Shown in pieces: positions 12,197 to 17,950 of a stretch of 33,350 nt of DNA. The stretch covers positions 1-33,350 of the IMG/VR virus record IMGVR_UViG_3300023223_000099; one strand, written 5' to 3'. The notes below the pieces were generated by a model. It was not told where the DNA came from and did not search any database. It saw only the letters and a list, made by a program, of their open reading frames with translations. Within the stretch, counting starts at the first letter, position 1. Each line of letters starts with the position of its first letter. The position numbers and the translations under genes are program-made. This stretch comes from a virus.

Positions 12197-12231
12197 CACA
12201 GTAATAATCCGACTACACAAGGTCGTTAACT
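12191..12231 (+). repeat. attC-like site I (short, degenerate)
   Basis: R'' TTATAAC (12191-12197), R' GTTAACT (12225-12231), only 41 bases, with a CGAC/GTCG stem. It closes array 1; no later AAC box matches its right end, so the downstream gene appears fixed. Its arms are the least attC-like of the set. Confidence 0.5.
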
Positions 12232-12249
12232 ATAAATAAAGGGGTAGTT

Positions 12250-12555
12250 ATGGCGTATCGAGATACAAGCAAGCGGCAAAAAGTACGCTCAATGCAAGGA
12301 GTCAAGGCGAAAGAGATAATACGCCTAGCTAATGCACCTGACCGTACCGAGGAACTTAACCCTGATGACGATGAGATAGAAATCATTATCCGCAGAAAGC
12401 TAACGGGTGAGGTTGCTAAATTTGAATGTACGCGAGGCAGTAGGATTGATAACTATCGTGTCTATTGTAATGAGCAGTATAAAGGCATTCAAAGCATGAC
12501 TACTCTCACTAATAATATTAGAAAAGCGCTACCTGCTTTTAGAAGGATGGAATAA
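12250..12555 (+). CDS. hypothetical protein upstream of ninG
   Basis: 101 aa, AAAGGGG before ATG. Basic N-terminus (MAYRDTSKRQKVRSMQGVKA), acidic middle (LNPDDDEIEIIIRRK) and a C-terminal half with two Cys and a YKGIQSMTTLTNNIRKALPAF helix. The stop overlaps the ninG start by one base. No family recognised; linkage suggests a role in replication or recombination. Confidence 0.55.
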   Translation: MAYRDTSKRQKVRSMQGVKAKEIIRLANAPDRTEELNPDDDEIEIIIRRKLTGEVAKFECTRGSRIDNYRVYCNEQYKGIQSMTTLTNNIRKALPAFRRME

Positions 12556-12965
12556 TGGCAAAGGCTACACCACGAAAGAAATGCTTAGACGCTATCCAGA
12601 AGCTGGCTAGAATATCAGAGGCAGATGATAATGGATATGCTGAATGCTGGAGCTGTAACGGCGTATTCCATTATAAAGATATGGATGGTGGTCACTATAT
12701 CCCAAAAGGTTCAAGCTCTTACTGGGCCTTAGAGATTGAAAATGTTCACCCTCAATGCAAAGGATGTAATGGGTTTGGTATGAAGTTCGGATCGGCTGCT
12801 CAGCAATACACCATAAGAATGATTGATACGTATGGGCTTGATCATGTAAATCACATGCTAACTACTACCAAGAACATTAAGAAGCTCTACAAGGCTGATT
12901 ACGTTGATATGCTAAAAGAGTTTAACGAGTTGATTAATCACCATAAGCAGAGGATAGGCGAATGA
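12555..12965 (+). CDS. ninG: NinG/Rap-like Holliday-junction nuclease family protein
   Basis: 136 aa. It carries the family pattern CWSCNG (residues about 30-35), GGHYIPKG and VHPQCKGCN: two zinc-binding Cys pairs around a His-containing core, as in lambda NinG (Rap), a structure-specific endonuclease of recombination intermediates. The N-terminal half is shorter than that of lambda NinG, so only the core domain is present. It overlaps both neighbours by 1-4 bases. Its presence along with RecT suggests phage-coded recombination during replication. Confidence 0.8.
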   Translation: MAKATPRKKCLDAIQKLARISEADDNGYAECWSCNGVFHYKDMDGGHYIPKGSSSYWALEIENVHPQCKGCNGFGMKFGSAAQQYTIRMIDTYGLDHVNHMLTTTKNIKKLYKADYVDMLKEFNELINHHKQRIGE

Positions 12966-13192
12966 CCGACCTAAGAACAGAAGTATTCGAGGCAGTTAAA
13001 AGCGTGTTCCCTGATGTATTTGAATTACCGGGTAACAGTGACCTACTACTTAACCAGAACGGCAAGCAGTACACTTTTGACTTGCCTATTTACATTAACT
13101 CACTAGCTGAATACCGTGCTGAAGGCTACATAGAATCAGCTATAGCGCATTTTAGCTACCATATATTGAAAGATCATAAGGGGGAAGTATGA
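12962..13192 (+). CDS. hypothetical protein
   Basis: 76 aa; starts MTDLRTEVFEAVKSVFPDVF, mixed alpha/beta with an aromatic C-terminal helix (IAHFSYHILKDH). Overlaps ninG by four bases and the next gene by four bases. No family recognised. Confidence 0.55.
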   Translation: MTDLRTEVFEAVKSVFPDVFELPGNSDLLLNQNGKQYTFDLPIYINSLAEYRAEGYIESAIAHFSYHILKDHKGEV

Positions 13193-13443
13193 CCGACAAT
13201 TTAATAGAAGTAGCGGAAGCGTTTGAAGTGATTAAGAAAGCAATGATTGACGATAACCCAAGCGAAGGCGGTAGTTACGCTCATGTGTGGCACTGTAATA
13301 TAGCGATGATGTGTCATGACGCAATAAGTGACGCCCAGTTAGAAATTGACAGAGAGTGTCAAAGCATAAGCCCTCGCAAGGTTGGTAATGATGCGGCTAG
13401 TCGATTTATGAGGTTATGCTTCGATGTTGAAACCAAGGGCTAG
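13189..13443 (+). CDS. conserved phage hypothetical protein (HWHCNIAMM type)
   Basis: 84 aa with the pattern AFEVIKKAMIDDNPSEGG, then HVWHCNIAMMCHDAI and NDAASRFMRLCFDVET. This arrangement is recurrent in unannotated phage proteins of early regions; the WHxNIAxxxxDA motif could bind metal, but no activity is known. Reads on directly from the previous gene (ATGA overlap). Confidence 0.55.
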   Translation: MTDNLIEVAEAFEVIKKAMIDDNPSEGGSYAHVWHCNIAMMCHDAISDAQLEIDRECQSISPRKVGNDAASRFMRLCFDVETKG

Positions 13444-13491
13444 ATTAACCTAGCTCATGTATAACCCAAACAACTTGAATGTGGAGGATTT

Positions 13492-13689
13492 ATGAGAGAT
13501 CTATCAGTAGGATCAAATAGTGTTTGTAGTGTTTGCGGCGATTTAGTTGGCCGTACAGGGCATCCTGAATGCTCAAAAGAGAAGCAAAGATTATTTGCGG
13601 AGGAAAACAAAAGCCGTTACAAAAGAAGCACGAAGGTTAGCAAGAAGAAGTGTGATGATTTTTCCACATACGTTAATGACAAGCTTTAA
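13492..13689 (+). CDS. small zinc-binding basic protein
   Basis: 65 aa, GGAGG before ATG. One zinc site is likely: CSVC (residues about 12-15) with HPEC about ten residues later; the C-terminal half is Lys/Arg-rich helix (KSRYKRSTKVSKKK). Such a layout is usual for small nucleic-acid-binding proteins. It lies at the left edge of the presumed origin region, and a DnaA-like box overlaps its last codons. Confidence 0.55.
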   Translation: MRDLSVGSNSVCSVCGDLVGRTGHPECSKEKQRLFAEENKSRYKRSTKVSKKKCDDFSTYVNDKL

Positions 13690-13700
13690 CCATAAGTAAA

Positions 13701-13728
13701 TTAGATGCAACTAACTAACCCATATAAT
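13701..13728 (+). promoter_or_regulatory. possible promoter in origin region
   Basis: TATAAT at 13723-13728 with TTAGAT at 13701-13706, 16 bases apart. A transcript from about 13735 could end at the CCCAG/CTGGG hairpin near 13826 and would be a roughly 95-nt RNA; on the + strand the hairpin is followed by only a poor T-tract. Confidence 0.35.
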
Positions 13729-13803
13729 ATTTGTATGGTAACTAAGTGGATAAACCTTGAAATACGAGTATTATAAGTAAATAGCTTTTCAAAGCACGGA
13801 AAG

Positions 13804-13826
13804 CAAAAAACCCAGCGTCAACTGGG
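13804..13826 (-). terminator. intrinsic terminator, leftward
   Basis: CCCAG-cgtcaa-CTGGG with six A on its left, so on the - strand the hairpin is followed by TTTTTT. No leftward gene reads into it within the window, implying an antisense transcript from the origin region or use as a replication/transcription barrier. Confidence 0.6.
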
Positions 13827-13858
13827 CTTCTCTAGATTAATGAACAAGGCTTAGGCTG

Positions 13859-13875
13859 TTCAGATCGTATCTGAA
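13859..13875. promoter_or_regulatory. inverted repeat TTCAGAT-cgt-ATCTGAA
   Basis: Perfect seven-base arms with a three-base spacer, typical of a dimeric repressor or initiator site. Lies between the terminator and the DnaA-like boxes. Confidence 0.5.
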
Positions 13876-14017
13876 TTATACCCACCCTTTTTCAACAAAT
13901 CAAAGAATGCCCCTTTTTAGCTGGTAGGTGACGAGTTTACTCACGGCCCCCTTTAAATGCGTGTGTGTACAAATCCAAGCTCTAATTTAGCCCATATTAA
14001 CTTGGTCACGATTTTGG

Positions 14018-14033
14018 CGTTATTAATTTAACG
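14018..14033. promoter_or_regulatory. inverted repeat CGTTA-ttaatt-TAACG
   Basis: Perfect five-base arms around an AT-only spacer inside the AT-rich part of the region; possible binding site or melting element. Confidence 0.35.
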
Positions 14034-14085
14034 ACCTGCTATTACTAATTGGCGGCCCTATGTAAATAACGGTAGCTGGTAATAG

Positions 14086-14109
14086 TCTCATTATGAGAGG
14101 TGTGGATAA
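14086..14109. promoter_or_regulatory. inverted repeat TCTCAT-t-ATGAGA next to perfect DnaA box
   Basis: Perfect six-base arms (14086-14098) directly abut TGTGGATAA at 14101-14109. AGGTGTGGATA at 14098-14108 is repeated at 14145-14155, placing the two DnaA-like boxes 47 bases apart in the same orientation. Confidence 0.5.
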
Positions 14110-14196
14110 GTCTTCCAATAAAGCCATGTTACATGTAGTAACCAAGGTGTGGATAGATGGGCTTCCTGTACTTAAATTTTAATAATAGAGGAATAA

Positions 14197-14859
14197 ATGA
14201 TGAAAACAACAGACGAAAAAGAGTTAGTTAGAAATGGTTATTATTATACGAGGTGTGGGCAACAAGTAACCCTTGATGATTGGGCTATGGGTCAAAATGG
14301 GCCTGTATTTATTGTATGCCGATTCTACGAAGGTGAAGCAATGGAGGGTTGTTTATATCCATCAGGACATACTGAAATAACTATGGCGTATGAACACGAA
14401 GGTGAGGTTGAGCCGGTAAATGAGTTATTTAAAGATTCGCCTATATTTGTTGTTGAAGAGAGGTACAAGCAGAAATCAGATGAGGTGCTAAGTCTTTGCC
14501 AGAGCATTGGTAAGCTTGAATGTGAAATCAAAAACTCAGATAAACAACTTCAAGAGTTAGTTAGAAAAAATAAAACTATTACCTCCGTGACTGTCAATGC
14601 CGAAAGAGTGCTGGCTGCATTGCAAGAATCAATCGAGACCGCTAAAGACGAGCTCAACGAGAAGAAGAGCCAAATTTCAAACGCAGAGGACCGGCTTGGA
14701 GACTTAAACAAATCAGGCGATGAGGCCACTATAAGCAAAGATGAGCTAGGCGAGTTAAGAAAAGATCAGTTTAAGCTACGGGGTCTTGAAGCAGGGGGAG
14801 TCGATAATTGGGAATGGTATGACGAATCTTTAAATGACTTCAGAGCGCGCTACCCATAA
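14197..14859 (+). CDS. hypothetical protein with long coiled coil
   Basis: 220 aa. N-terminal domain (about 1-80) has a beta-rich YYYTRCGQQVTLDDWAMGQN segment and an acidic linker; residues about 88-180 form a continuous heptad-like coiled coil; the C-terminus is GGVDNWEWYDESLNDFRARYP. Starts after GAGG downstream of the origin-like region. The architecture suggests an oligomeric scaffold or adaptor; no known family recognised. The gene stands alone, with about 50 bases before the next one. Confidence 0.6.
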   Translation: MMKTTDEKELVRNGYYYTRCGQQVTLDDWAMGQNGPVFIVCRFYEGEAMEGCLYPSGHTEITMAYEHEGEVEPVNELFKDSPIFVVEERYKQKSDEVLSLCQSIGKLECEIKNSDKQLQELVRKNKTITSVTVNAERVLAALQESIETAKDELNEKKSQISNAEDRLGDLNKSGDEATISKDELGELRKDQFKLRGLEAGGVDNWEWYDESLNDFRARYP

Positions 14860-14915
14860 GCCACCAAACCCTCTTAATGTGAGGTATTGCCTAAATTTAA
14901 CCAAAGGAGAATAAA

Positions 14916-15116
14916 ATGACCGTATGTCACAGATGGCACGATATTAAAGAGATTGACGATTTCAGAGAATATTACGAGTTTAGTGAGTATGTTTGTCTTA
15001 TAGCTGATGACCCTGAAGATGGTGACGGTGAATGGACAGACATAGCTTTTGGTATAGATCAAATACCCAAACTAACGAAGCGGTTTTTCTGCGTACCGTT
15101 TGATGATAAGGAATAA
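14916..15116 (+). CDS. small acidic hypothetical protein
   Basis: 66 aa, preceded by AAGGAGA. Begins MTVCHRWHDIKEIDDFREYY; strongly acidic middle (DDPEDGDGEW) and a C-terminal RFFCVPFDDKE. Acidic, aromatic-rich mini-proteins of this kind can be DNA mimics that block host enzymes; that is a suggestion only. Two bases separate it from the next start. Confidence 0.5.
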   Translation: MTVCHRWHDIKEIDDFREYYEFSEYVCLIADDPEDGDGEWTDIAFGIDQIPKLTKRFFCVPFDDKE

Positions 15117-15118
15117 CC

Positions 15119-15535
15119 ATGAAATACATAATAACCCTAAGTGACGTAGGTAGAGACATAGACGACATAATCAAAGAACAGAAGAATGAGCTTGTTGTAA
15201 GTGTTAATGAGTTCGATGATATATGGCCTTATTACCCTAAACGAGCAGGCAATAACCCTAAACCTAAAGCCCTTAAAGCCTATGAGAAGCGGAGAAAGAG
15301 CTTTTCCTTTGAGGTTATACAGCGTGGAGTAATACGGTATCAGGCGTTCTGTGAGGCGACAGGCAAGCTCAATACAGAGTTTGTTATGCAGGCGGCTAGA
15401 TTCTTTGGGCCTGATGAATGCTTTACTCAAGATTGGGATATACCTATAAGCACCCAACGACCAACCTTACACCAACAACTAAACGATACCAGTTGGGCAG
15501 ATGATATCGACTGGGAAGAAGAACCTCGGTATTAA
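15119..15535 (+). CDS. phage replication-protein C-terminal domain, stand-alone
   Basis: 138 aa. Residues about 32-112 carry the pattern WPYYPKRAGNNPKPKALKAY, IQRGVIRYQAFCEATG, FVMQAARFFGPDECFTQDW, which is found at the C-terminus of phage O-like replisome organisers after an N-terminal DNA-binding domain. Here only a short, unrelated N-terminus precedes it, so origin binding must come from another protein. The C-terminal tail is acidic (WADDIDWEEEPRY), the kind of segment that recruits helicase. It lies about 1 kb from the DnaA-box region. Confidence 0.65.
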   Translation: MKYIITLSDVGRDIDDIIKEQKNELVVSVNEFDDIWPYYPKRAGNNPKPKALKAYEKRRKSFSFEVIQRGVIRYQAFCEATGKLNTEFVMQAARFFGPDECFTQDWDIPISTQRPTLHQQLNDTSWADDIDWEEEPRY

Positions 15536-15572
15536 ATAGACATGGACATAGAACAAGTGTGAAATAAGCTTG

Positions 15573-15586
15573 TGTTACCGGTAACA
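15573..15586. promoter_or_regulatory. perfect 14-base palindrome TGTTACCGGTAACA
   Basis: Located in the 99-base gap before the gene at 15635. Symmetry and sequence resemble operators of LacI/GalR-family regulators (the gluconate repressor operator has a very similar TGTTACC-GGTAACA form). Flanking ACAAG/CTTGT arms (15553-15572) add a second inverted repeat. No matching regulator in the window. Confidence 0.55.
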
Positions 15587-15634
15587 GTAGTCTAAGGTAC
15601 GTACATCAATTAATTAAAACGAAAGGATTAAGAA

Positions 15635-15772
15635 ATGAAGAAATTTATAAGTGATACGGTAGCGTTGATTTGTGTGGCCTGTCTTGCGGTGGTAGGTGTT
15701 GCGTTGATATTAATTTGTCAGGCCTGGTTCTGGCTGGCTGTTATCGCTATCACAATAATTAAGCTGCTTTAA
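15635..15772 (+). CDS. small two-helix membrane protein
   Basis: 45 aa beginning MKKFISDTVALICVACLAVV, nearly all hydrophobic: helices at about 8-27 and 28-44. GAAAGGA precedes the ATG. Three cysteines in the first helix. Follows the TGTTACC palindrome, so it may be separately regulated. Unknown role at the host inner membrane; too short for a holin assignment, and far from the lysis block. Confidence 0.5.
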   Translation: MKKFISDTVALICVACLAVVGVALILICQAWFWLAVIAITIIKLL

Positions 15773-15774
15773 AT

Positions 15775-15930
15775 ATGAGTAGCACGCCTAGAGTCAACAA
15801 GCTAAGAAGAGAAGCAAAGCTAAAAGGGTGGAAGCGTAGAGATTATTACGCCACACCTACCGAGCATAACGAATTAAAAACCAAGCTAATTAATTTACGC
15901 AGTGCCATAGCTAAGAAGGAAGATAAGTGA
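15775..15930 (+). CDS. small basic, possibly DNA-binding protein
   Basis: 51 aa, begins MSSTPRVNKLRREAKLKGWK, then RRDYYATPTEHNELKTKLIN. A basic helix, a strand-like RDYYATPTEH and a second helix resemble short ribbon-helix-helix or MetJ/Arc-like proteins. Starts two bases after the previous stop; its TGA overlaps the next ATG. Confidence 0.5.
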   Translation: MSSTPRVNKLRREAKLKGWKRRDYYATPTEHNELKTKLINLRSAIAKKEDK

Positions 15931-16163
15931 TGAGATATTATTTTAAAAACTTATGGCGAGCTATACGAGGCAAGACAGGTTTTAACCTTGTTAATAGCGA
16001 ACCTAACACTTGGTACAGCATATCCAAGATAGGCGAAGAACGTAGGCTAGGCCACATACTGACTAATGATGACGCCTGTTTTATACCGTTTATTCAGTTT
16101 GGCCAAGTGTTCACATGGGATAAGCCACTACCCCCACCACCAGAGGATAAGGAAGATGACTGA
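15930..16163 (+). CDS. hypothetical protein
   Basis: 77 aa from ATG 15930 (TGATG overlap). N-terminal basic aromatic segment MRYYFKNLWRAIRGKTG, a beta-rich middle and a Pro-rich acidic end PLPPPPEDKEDD. No family recognised. Overlaps the next gene by eight bases. Confidence 0.5.
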   Translation: MRYYFKNLWRAIRGKTGFNLVNSEPNTWYSISKIGEERRLGHILTNDDACFIPFIQFGQVFTWDKPLPPPPEDKEDD

Positions 16164-16452
16164 TTACAGTTGGATTAAGCCGGGAGTTAAGGCGCGGGTG
16201 ATAAGTTCTAGGTGCTTTCCTGAGATGATCGGTGAGGTTGTAACGATTACCGGAGAGCCAGAAGTATATTTAGATGATAACTATGAAGATTATTTAGGGG
16301 TTCCTTTGGAAAAACCCCCCGCCTCTGAGGGGATTGAATTTGCCCCACCCCCTAGCGCAATAGAACCCATAACAGACTTCACAACAGGCTCATGGGATGA
16401 GATAGAAAAGGCTACAGGATGGACGCCCACTAAAGTAATGGAGGATGTATGA
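16156..16452 (+). CDS. hypothetical protein with KOW/SH3-like N-terminus
   Basis: 98 aa from ATG 16156, chosen because AAGGA precedes it and a longer reading would lie within the previous gene. MTDYSWIKPGVKARVISSRC...EMIGEVVTITGEPE looks like a small beta barrel; the middle is Pro-rich, and the C-terminal SWDEIEKATGWTPTKV is common in phage proteins. Unknown role. Confidence 0.5.
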   Translation: MTDYSWIKPGVKARVISSRCFPEMIGEVVTITGEPEVYLDDNYEDYLGVPLEKPPASEGIEFAPPPSAIEPITDFTTGSWDEIEKATGWTPTKVMEDV

Positions 16453-16640
16453 GTGAATCAACAGAGATACTTAAATACTTAGAAGTTAATGGAACTATAA
16501 CGTGCGTCCAAGCGATCCACGAAATATCTTGTTACAACCTCAGAAGCCGCGCAAGCGAGTTAGGGCTGGCATCAACAATGATACCAATTATCCGTAAAGA
16601 TGGCCGTAGGGTACACGTAGCCCGTTACAGCATGAGTTAA
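16449..16640 (+). CDS. winged-helix DNA-binding protein
   Basis: 63 aa: ILKYLEVNGTITCVQAIHEI (helix 1, turn), NLRSRASELGLASTM (recognition helix) and the wing-like KDGRRVHVARYSMS. This is the pattern of small phage helix-turn-helix proteins (L..G.IT..EA......RxxxRxxEL....I....GRR...Y). It overlaps the previous gene by four bases. A transcription regulator of the early region is the best guess. Confidence 0.65.
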   Translation: MSESTEILKYLEVNGTITCVQAIHEISCYNLRSRASELGLASTMIPIIRKDGRRVHVARYSMS

Positions 16641-16649
16641 GGAGCGAAG

Positions 16650-16841
16650 ATGAAGGTATTAACTGAAAAAAGCTGTGCGAGGTGTGAACTAATACTACCT
16701 ATAGACAGATTCTTTAAACAATCACATTCTGCTACAGGGTATAACTCAGCGTGTACTCAATGTATGAAGACAGGCAAGCCAGCAGACGCATTGAATACTT
16801 ATTGGCTATCAAAACCACTGTTTAAATTAACAGTTGCATAA
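16650..16841 (+). CDS. zinc-ribbon-like small protein, paralogue of the product of 7989-8174
   Basis: 63 aa with CARC and CTQC, an RF in the intervening loop and the C-terminal YWLSKPLFK. Layout and WLSKP ending match the leftward-operon protein encoded at 7989-8174. Good ribosome binding site (AAGGAG). Whether both copies are active, or one antagonises the other, cannot be told. Confidence 0.6.
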   Translation: MKVLTEKSCARCELILPIDRFFKQSHSATGYNSACTQCMKTGKPADALNTYWLSKPLFKLTVA

Positions 16842-16892
16842 GTGCTTAATCCCGCCTATATTAAATCATAACATGAACAAAGGGACATCAAG

Positions 16893-16982
16893 ATGAAACT
16901 AGACGATAAGCTAACAATGCGAGATTTAATCAAGATGTACCCCAATAAGCATTTGCAATTTATACCGAGGATTAAGCGATGA
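16893..16982 (+). CDS. 29-aa basic peptide
   Basis: Begins MKLDDKLTMRDLIKMYPNKH and ends in RIKR. AAAGGGA precedes it, and the stop overlaps the next ATG (ATGA), favouring real, coupled translation. Could be a leader peptide for the next gene. Small size keeps confidence moderate. Confidence 0.4.
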   Translation: MKLDDKLTMRDLIKMYPNKHLQFIPRIKR

Positions 16983-17311
16983 AAACAATGAACCAGCAAG
17001 TTAAAAACCTAATATGTGAGATAGGCAAGGAAATAGCAGATTTAACCGATAGCGATAAGACTGTGCTATTAAACGAGTTCTTAGCTGACCCATTCTTCAA
17101 AGAGGAATTGGGCGAGGCTGTAGGCAATAGCGGAGAGTTTGCTGGTAATTTCCTTAAGGTGCTAAACGGCGAGCTAGCCTACACTAAATACATTGTTATA
17201 GATTTATGTGATTACTACCTAGCTTATTCAGTAGTAGAGGCAGAGTTTGACCGAGCCATGATATTAAGCGAAGAAGCCGCGCAGGATGCAGGGCTGCCGG
17301 ATAGGGTATAA
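16979..17311 (+). CDS. hypothetical helical protein at the edge of array 2
   Basis: 110 aa, all-helical and acidic: MKTMNQQVKNLICEIGKEIA, LADPFFKEELGEAVGNSGEF, YYLAYSVVEAEFDRAM. No family recognised. Its TAA stop belongs to site J1. The R'' end AGGGTATAAC has no matching left end upstream, so it appears to be the fixed gene in front of the second cassette array. Confidence 0.55.
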   Translation: MKTMNQQVKNLICEIGKEIADLTDSDKTVLLNEFLADPFFKEELGEAVGNSGEFAGNFLKVLNGELAYTKYIVIDLCDYYLAYSVVEAEFDRAMILSEEAAQDAGLPDRV

Positions 17312-17440
17312 CGAGGAGTACAACGGCATGAGCGGAACATTAATGACACACGGGCTGCACTGTAGAAGCCATTGGCATGAAGAATGCACCTGCAAGTTTA
17401 TAGAACGTAGCGAATGTCCGATTGATACGGGTTGTTCAAC
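17306..17440 (+). repeat. long attC-like site J1 encoding an N-terminal module
   Basis: R'' GTATAAC (17306-17312), R' GTTCAAC (17434-17440), 135 bases. Left end TAACGAGGAG and right end CGGGTTGTTC equal those of J2. Contains stop codon, GAGGAG ribosome binding site and ATG 17328, and encodes the 36-residue start of the next protein up to GCST. Confidence 0.6.
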
Positions 17441-17624
17441 GCGAAGGTTCCCCATGCAAAGGGGGCCAGATATTGACTGGCAGACGGCAGAAAAGATATA
17501 TGAAATGTATTCTGCTTTATATGGCACAAGTCAGAGTTTAGAAAGACTGGCTGAAAGACACGGTTTTGGCTGGGCCGAAGTAGAGCACATCCAAAAAGAA
17601 TACACCGCTCAGTACGGGCGTTGA
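17328..17624 (+). CDS. cassette 9 fusion protein: Cys/His-rich module plus helical domain
   Basis: 98 aa from ATG 17328, nine bases after GAGGAG of the site; a longer form would overlap the preceding gene. Residues 1-37 are Cys/His-rich (LHCRSHWHEECTCKFI, SECPIDTGCST) and come from site J1; the rest, from the cassette, has DIDWQTAEKIYEMYSALYG and SLERLAERHGFGWAEVEHI, which looks like a helix-turn-helix. The recombination point falls in the GCS codons. The module with GCST recurs in the protein at 17847. Confidence 0.6.
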   Translation: MSGTLMTHGLHCRSHWHEECTCKFIERSECPIDTGCSTRRFPMQRGPDIDWQTAEKIYEMYSALYGTSQSLERLAERHGFGWAEVEHIQKEYTAQYGR

Positions 17625-17675
17625 ACCCAGATGTTAAAAGGCGCGTTAGCGTCATTTTTAAACGGCTTGTTATAT
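17620..17675 (+). repeat. attC-like site K
   Basis: R'' GTTGAAC (17620-17626), R' GTTATAT (17669-17675). Left AACCCAGATGTTAAAA, inner GCGC/GCGT-like stem, right TTTTTAAACGGCTTGTT. Same type as site A although 7.6 kb away. Confidence 0.65.
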
Positions 17676-17691
17676 TTAAAGAGGATTTAAG

Positions 17692-17829
17692 ATGATACTA
17701 ATATACCTATACGGTAACGGGCTAATAACTAAGCAGGACGCCATAAAGATACTTAAGGATAGCGTTTGTATTTGGCTTTGGTTAGGCGTACTACCCCTAA
17801 CTATATACGTTAATTATTATCAAATATAA
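17692..17829 (+). CDS. cassette 10: membrane peptide
   Basis: 45 aa, begins MILIYLYGNGLITKQDAIKI, with a C-terminal transmembrane helix (about 24-42, VCIWLWLGVLPLTIYVNYY). GAGG precedes the ATG. Flanked by an A/K-type site on the left and an AACGAGGAG-type site on the right, exactly as cassette 1, and similar in size and membrane character, though the sequences differ. Confidence 0.5.
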   Translation: MILIYLYGNGLITKQDAIKILKDSVCIWLWLGVLPLTIYVNYYQI

Positions 17830-17950
17830 CGAGGAGATAATGAGCGATGACATGTAACTGTAAATTAATAGGTGGTGAAGAGTGCCACGGTGGGGACGAT
17901 TGCGTGGTAACTGAAAGGATTGAATCGTCTCATTCATCGGGTTGTTCTAC
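17824..17950 (+). repeat. long attC-like site J2 encoding an N-terminal module
   Basis: R'' ATATAAC (17824-17830), R' GTTCTAC (17944-17950), 127 bases. Begins TAACGAGGAG and ends CATCGGGTTGTTC. Encodes the first 33 or so residues of the next protein, again reading through the crossover as G-C-S-T. Confidence 0.6.

Larger units (their letters stand above)
10027..12231 (+). mobile_element. integron-like gene cassette array 1 (eight cassettes)
   Basis: Nine attC-like sites delimit eight head-to-tail cassettes of 137-396 bp, all on the + strand. Each cassette begins with bases following G|TT of the upstream site and ends with its own AAC box; the ten-base ends of each cassette are inverted complements at 8-10 positions. 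Most genes end with a TAA that belongs to the AAC box. Cassette bodies encode unrelated proteins of 38-90 residues. In structure this matches integron cassettes; there is no integrase in the window and no attI recognised. Confidence 0.8.
13690..14196. other. 507-base non-coding region: candidate replication origin/control region
   Basis: No convincing gene on either strand. DnaA-box-like nonamers: TGTGGATAA at 14101 (perfect complement of TTATCCACA), TGTGGATAG at 14148, AGTGGATAA at 13745 and, just inside the preceding gene, TTTTCCACA at 13660. Three inverted repeats (13859-13875, 14018-14033, 14086-14098), AT-rich segments near 14020-14050 and 14165-14195, and a leftward terminator hairpin complete it. 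The composition fits an origin that uses host DnaA. Confidence 0.5.

Noticed and set aside
13439-13454. GCTAG-attaac-CTAGC inverted repeat at a gene end, considered as another attC-like site or terminator
   Set aside because: No outer GTT box, no cassette-end match and no U-tract; too short to interpret.
15553-15586. GAAC...GTTACC near 15.55-15.58 kb considered as an attC-like site
   Set aside because: No preceding or following cassette end is complementary to it, and the centre is explained by the TGTTACCGGTAACA palindrome.
16066-16452. Longer 128-residue form of the gene starting at 16156
   Set aside because: The first 30 codons lie in another frame of the previous gene and lack a ribosome binding site; ATG 16156 has AAGGA.
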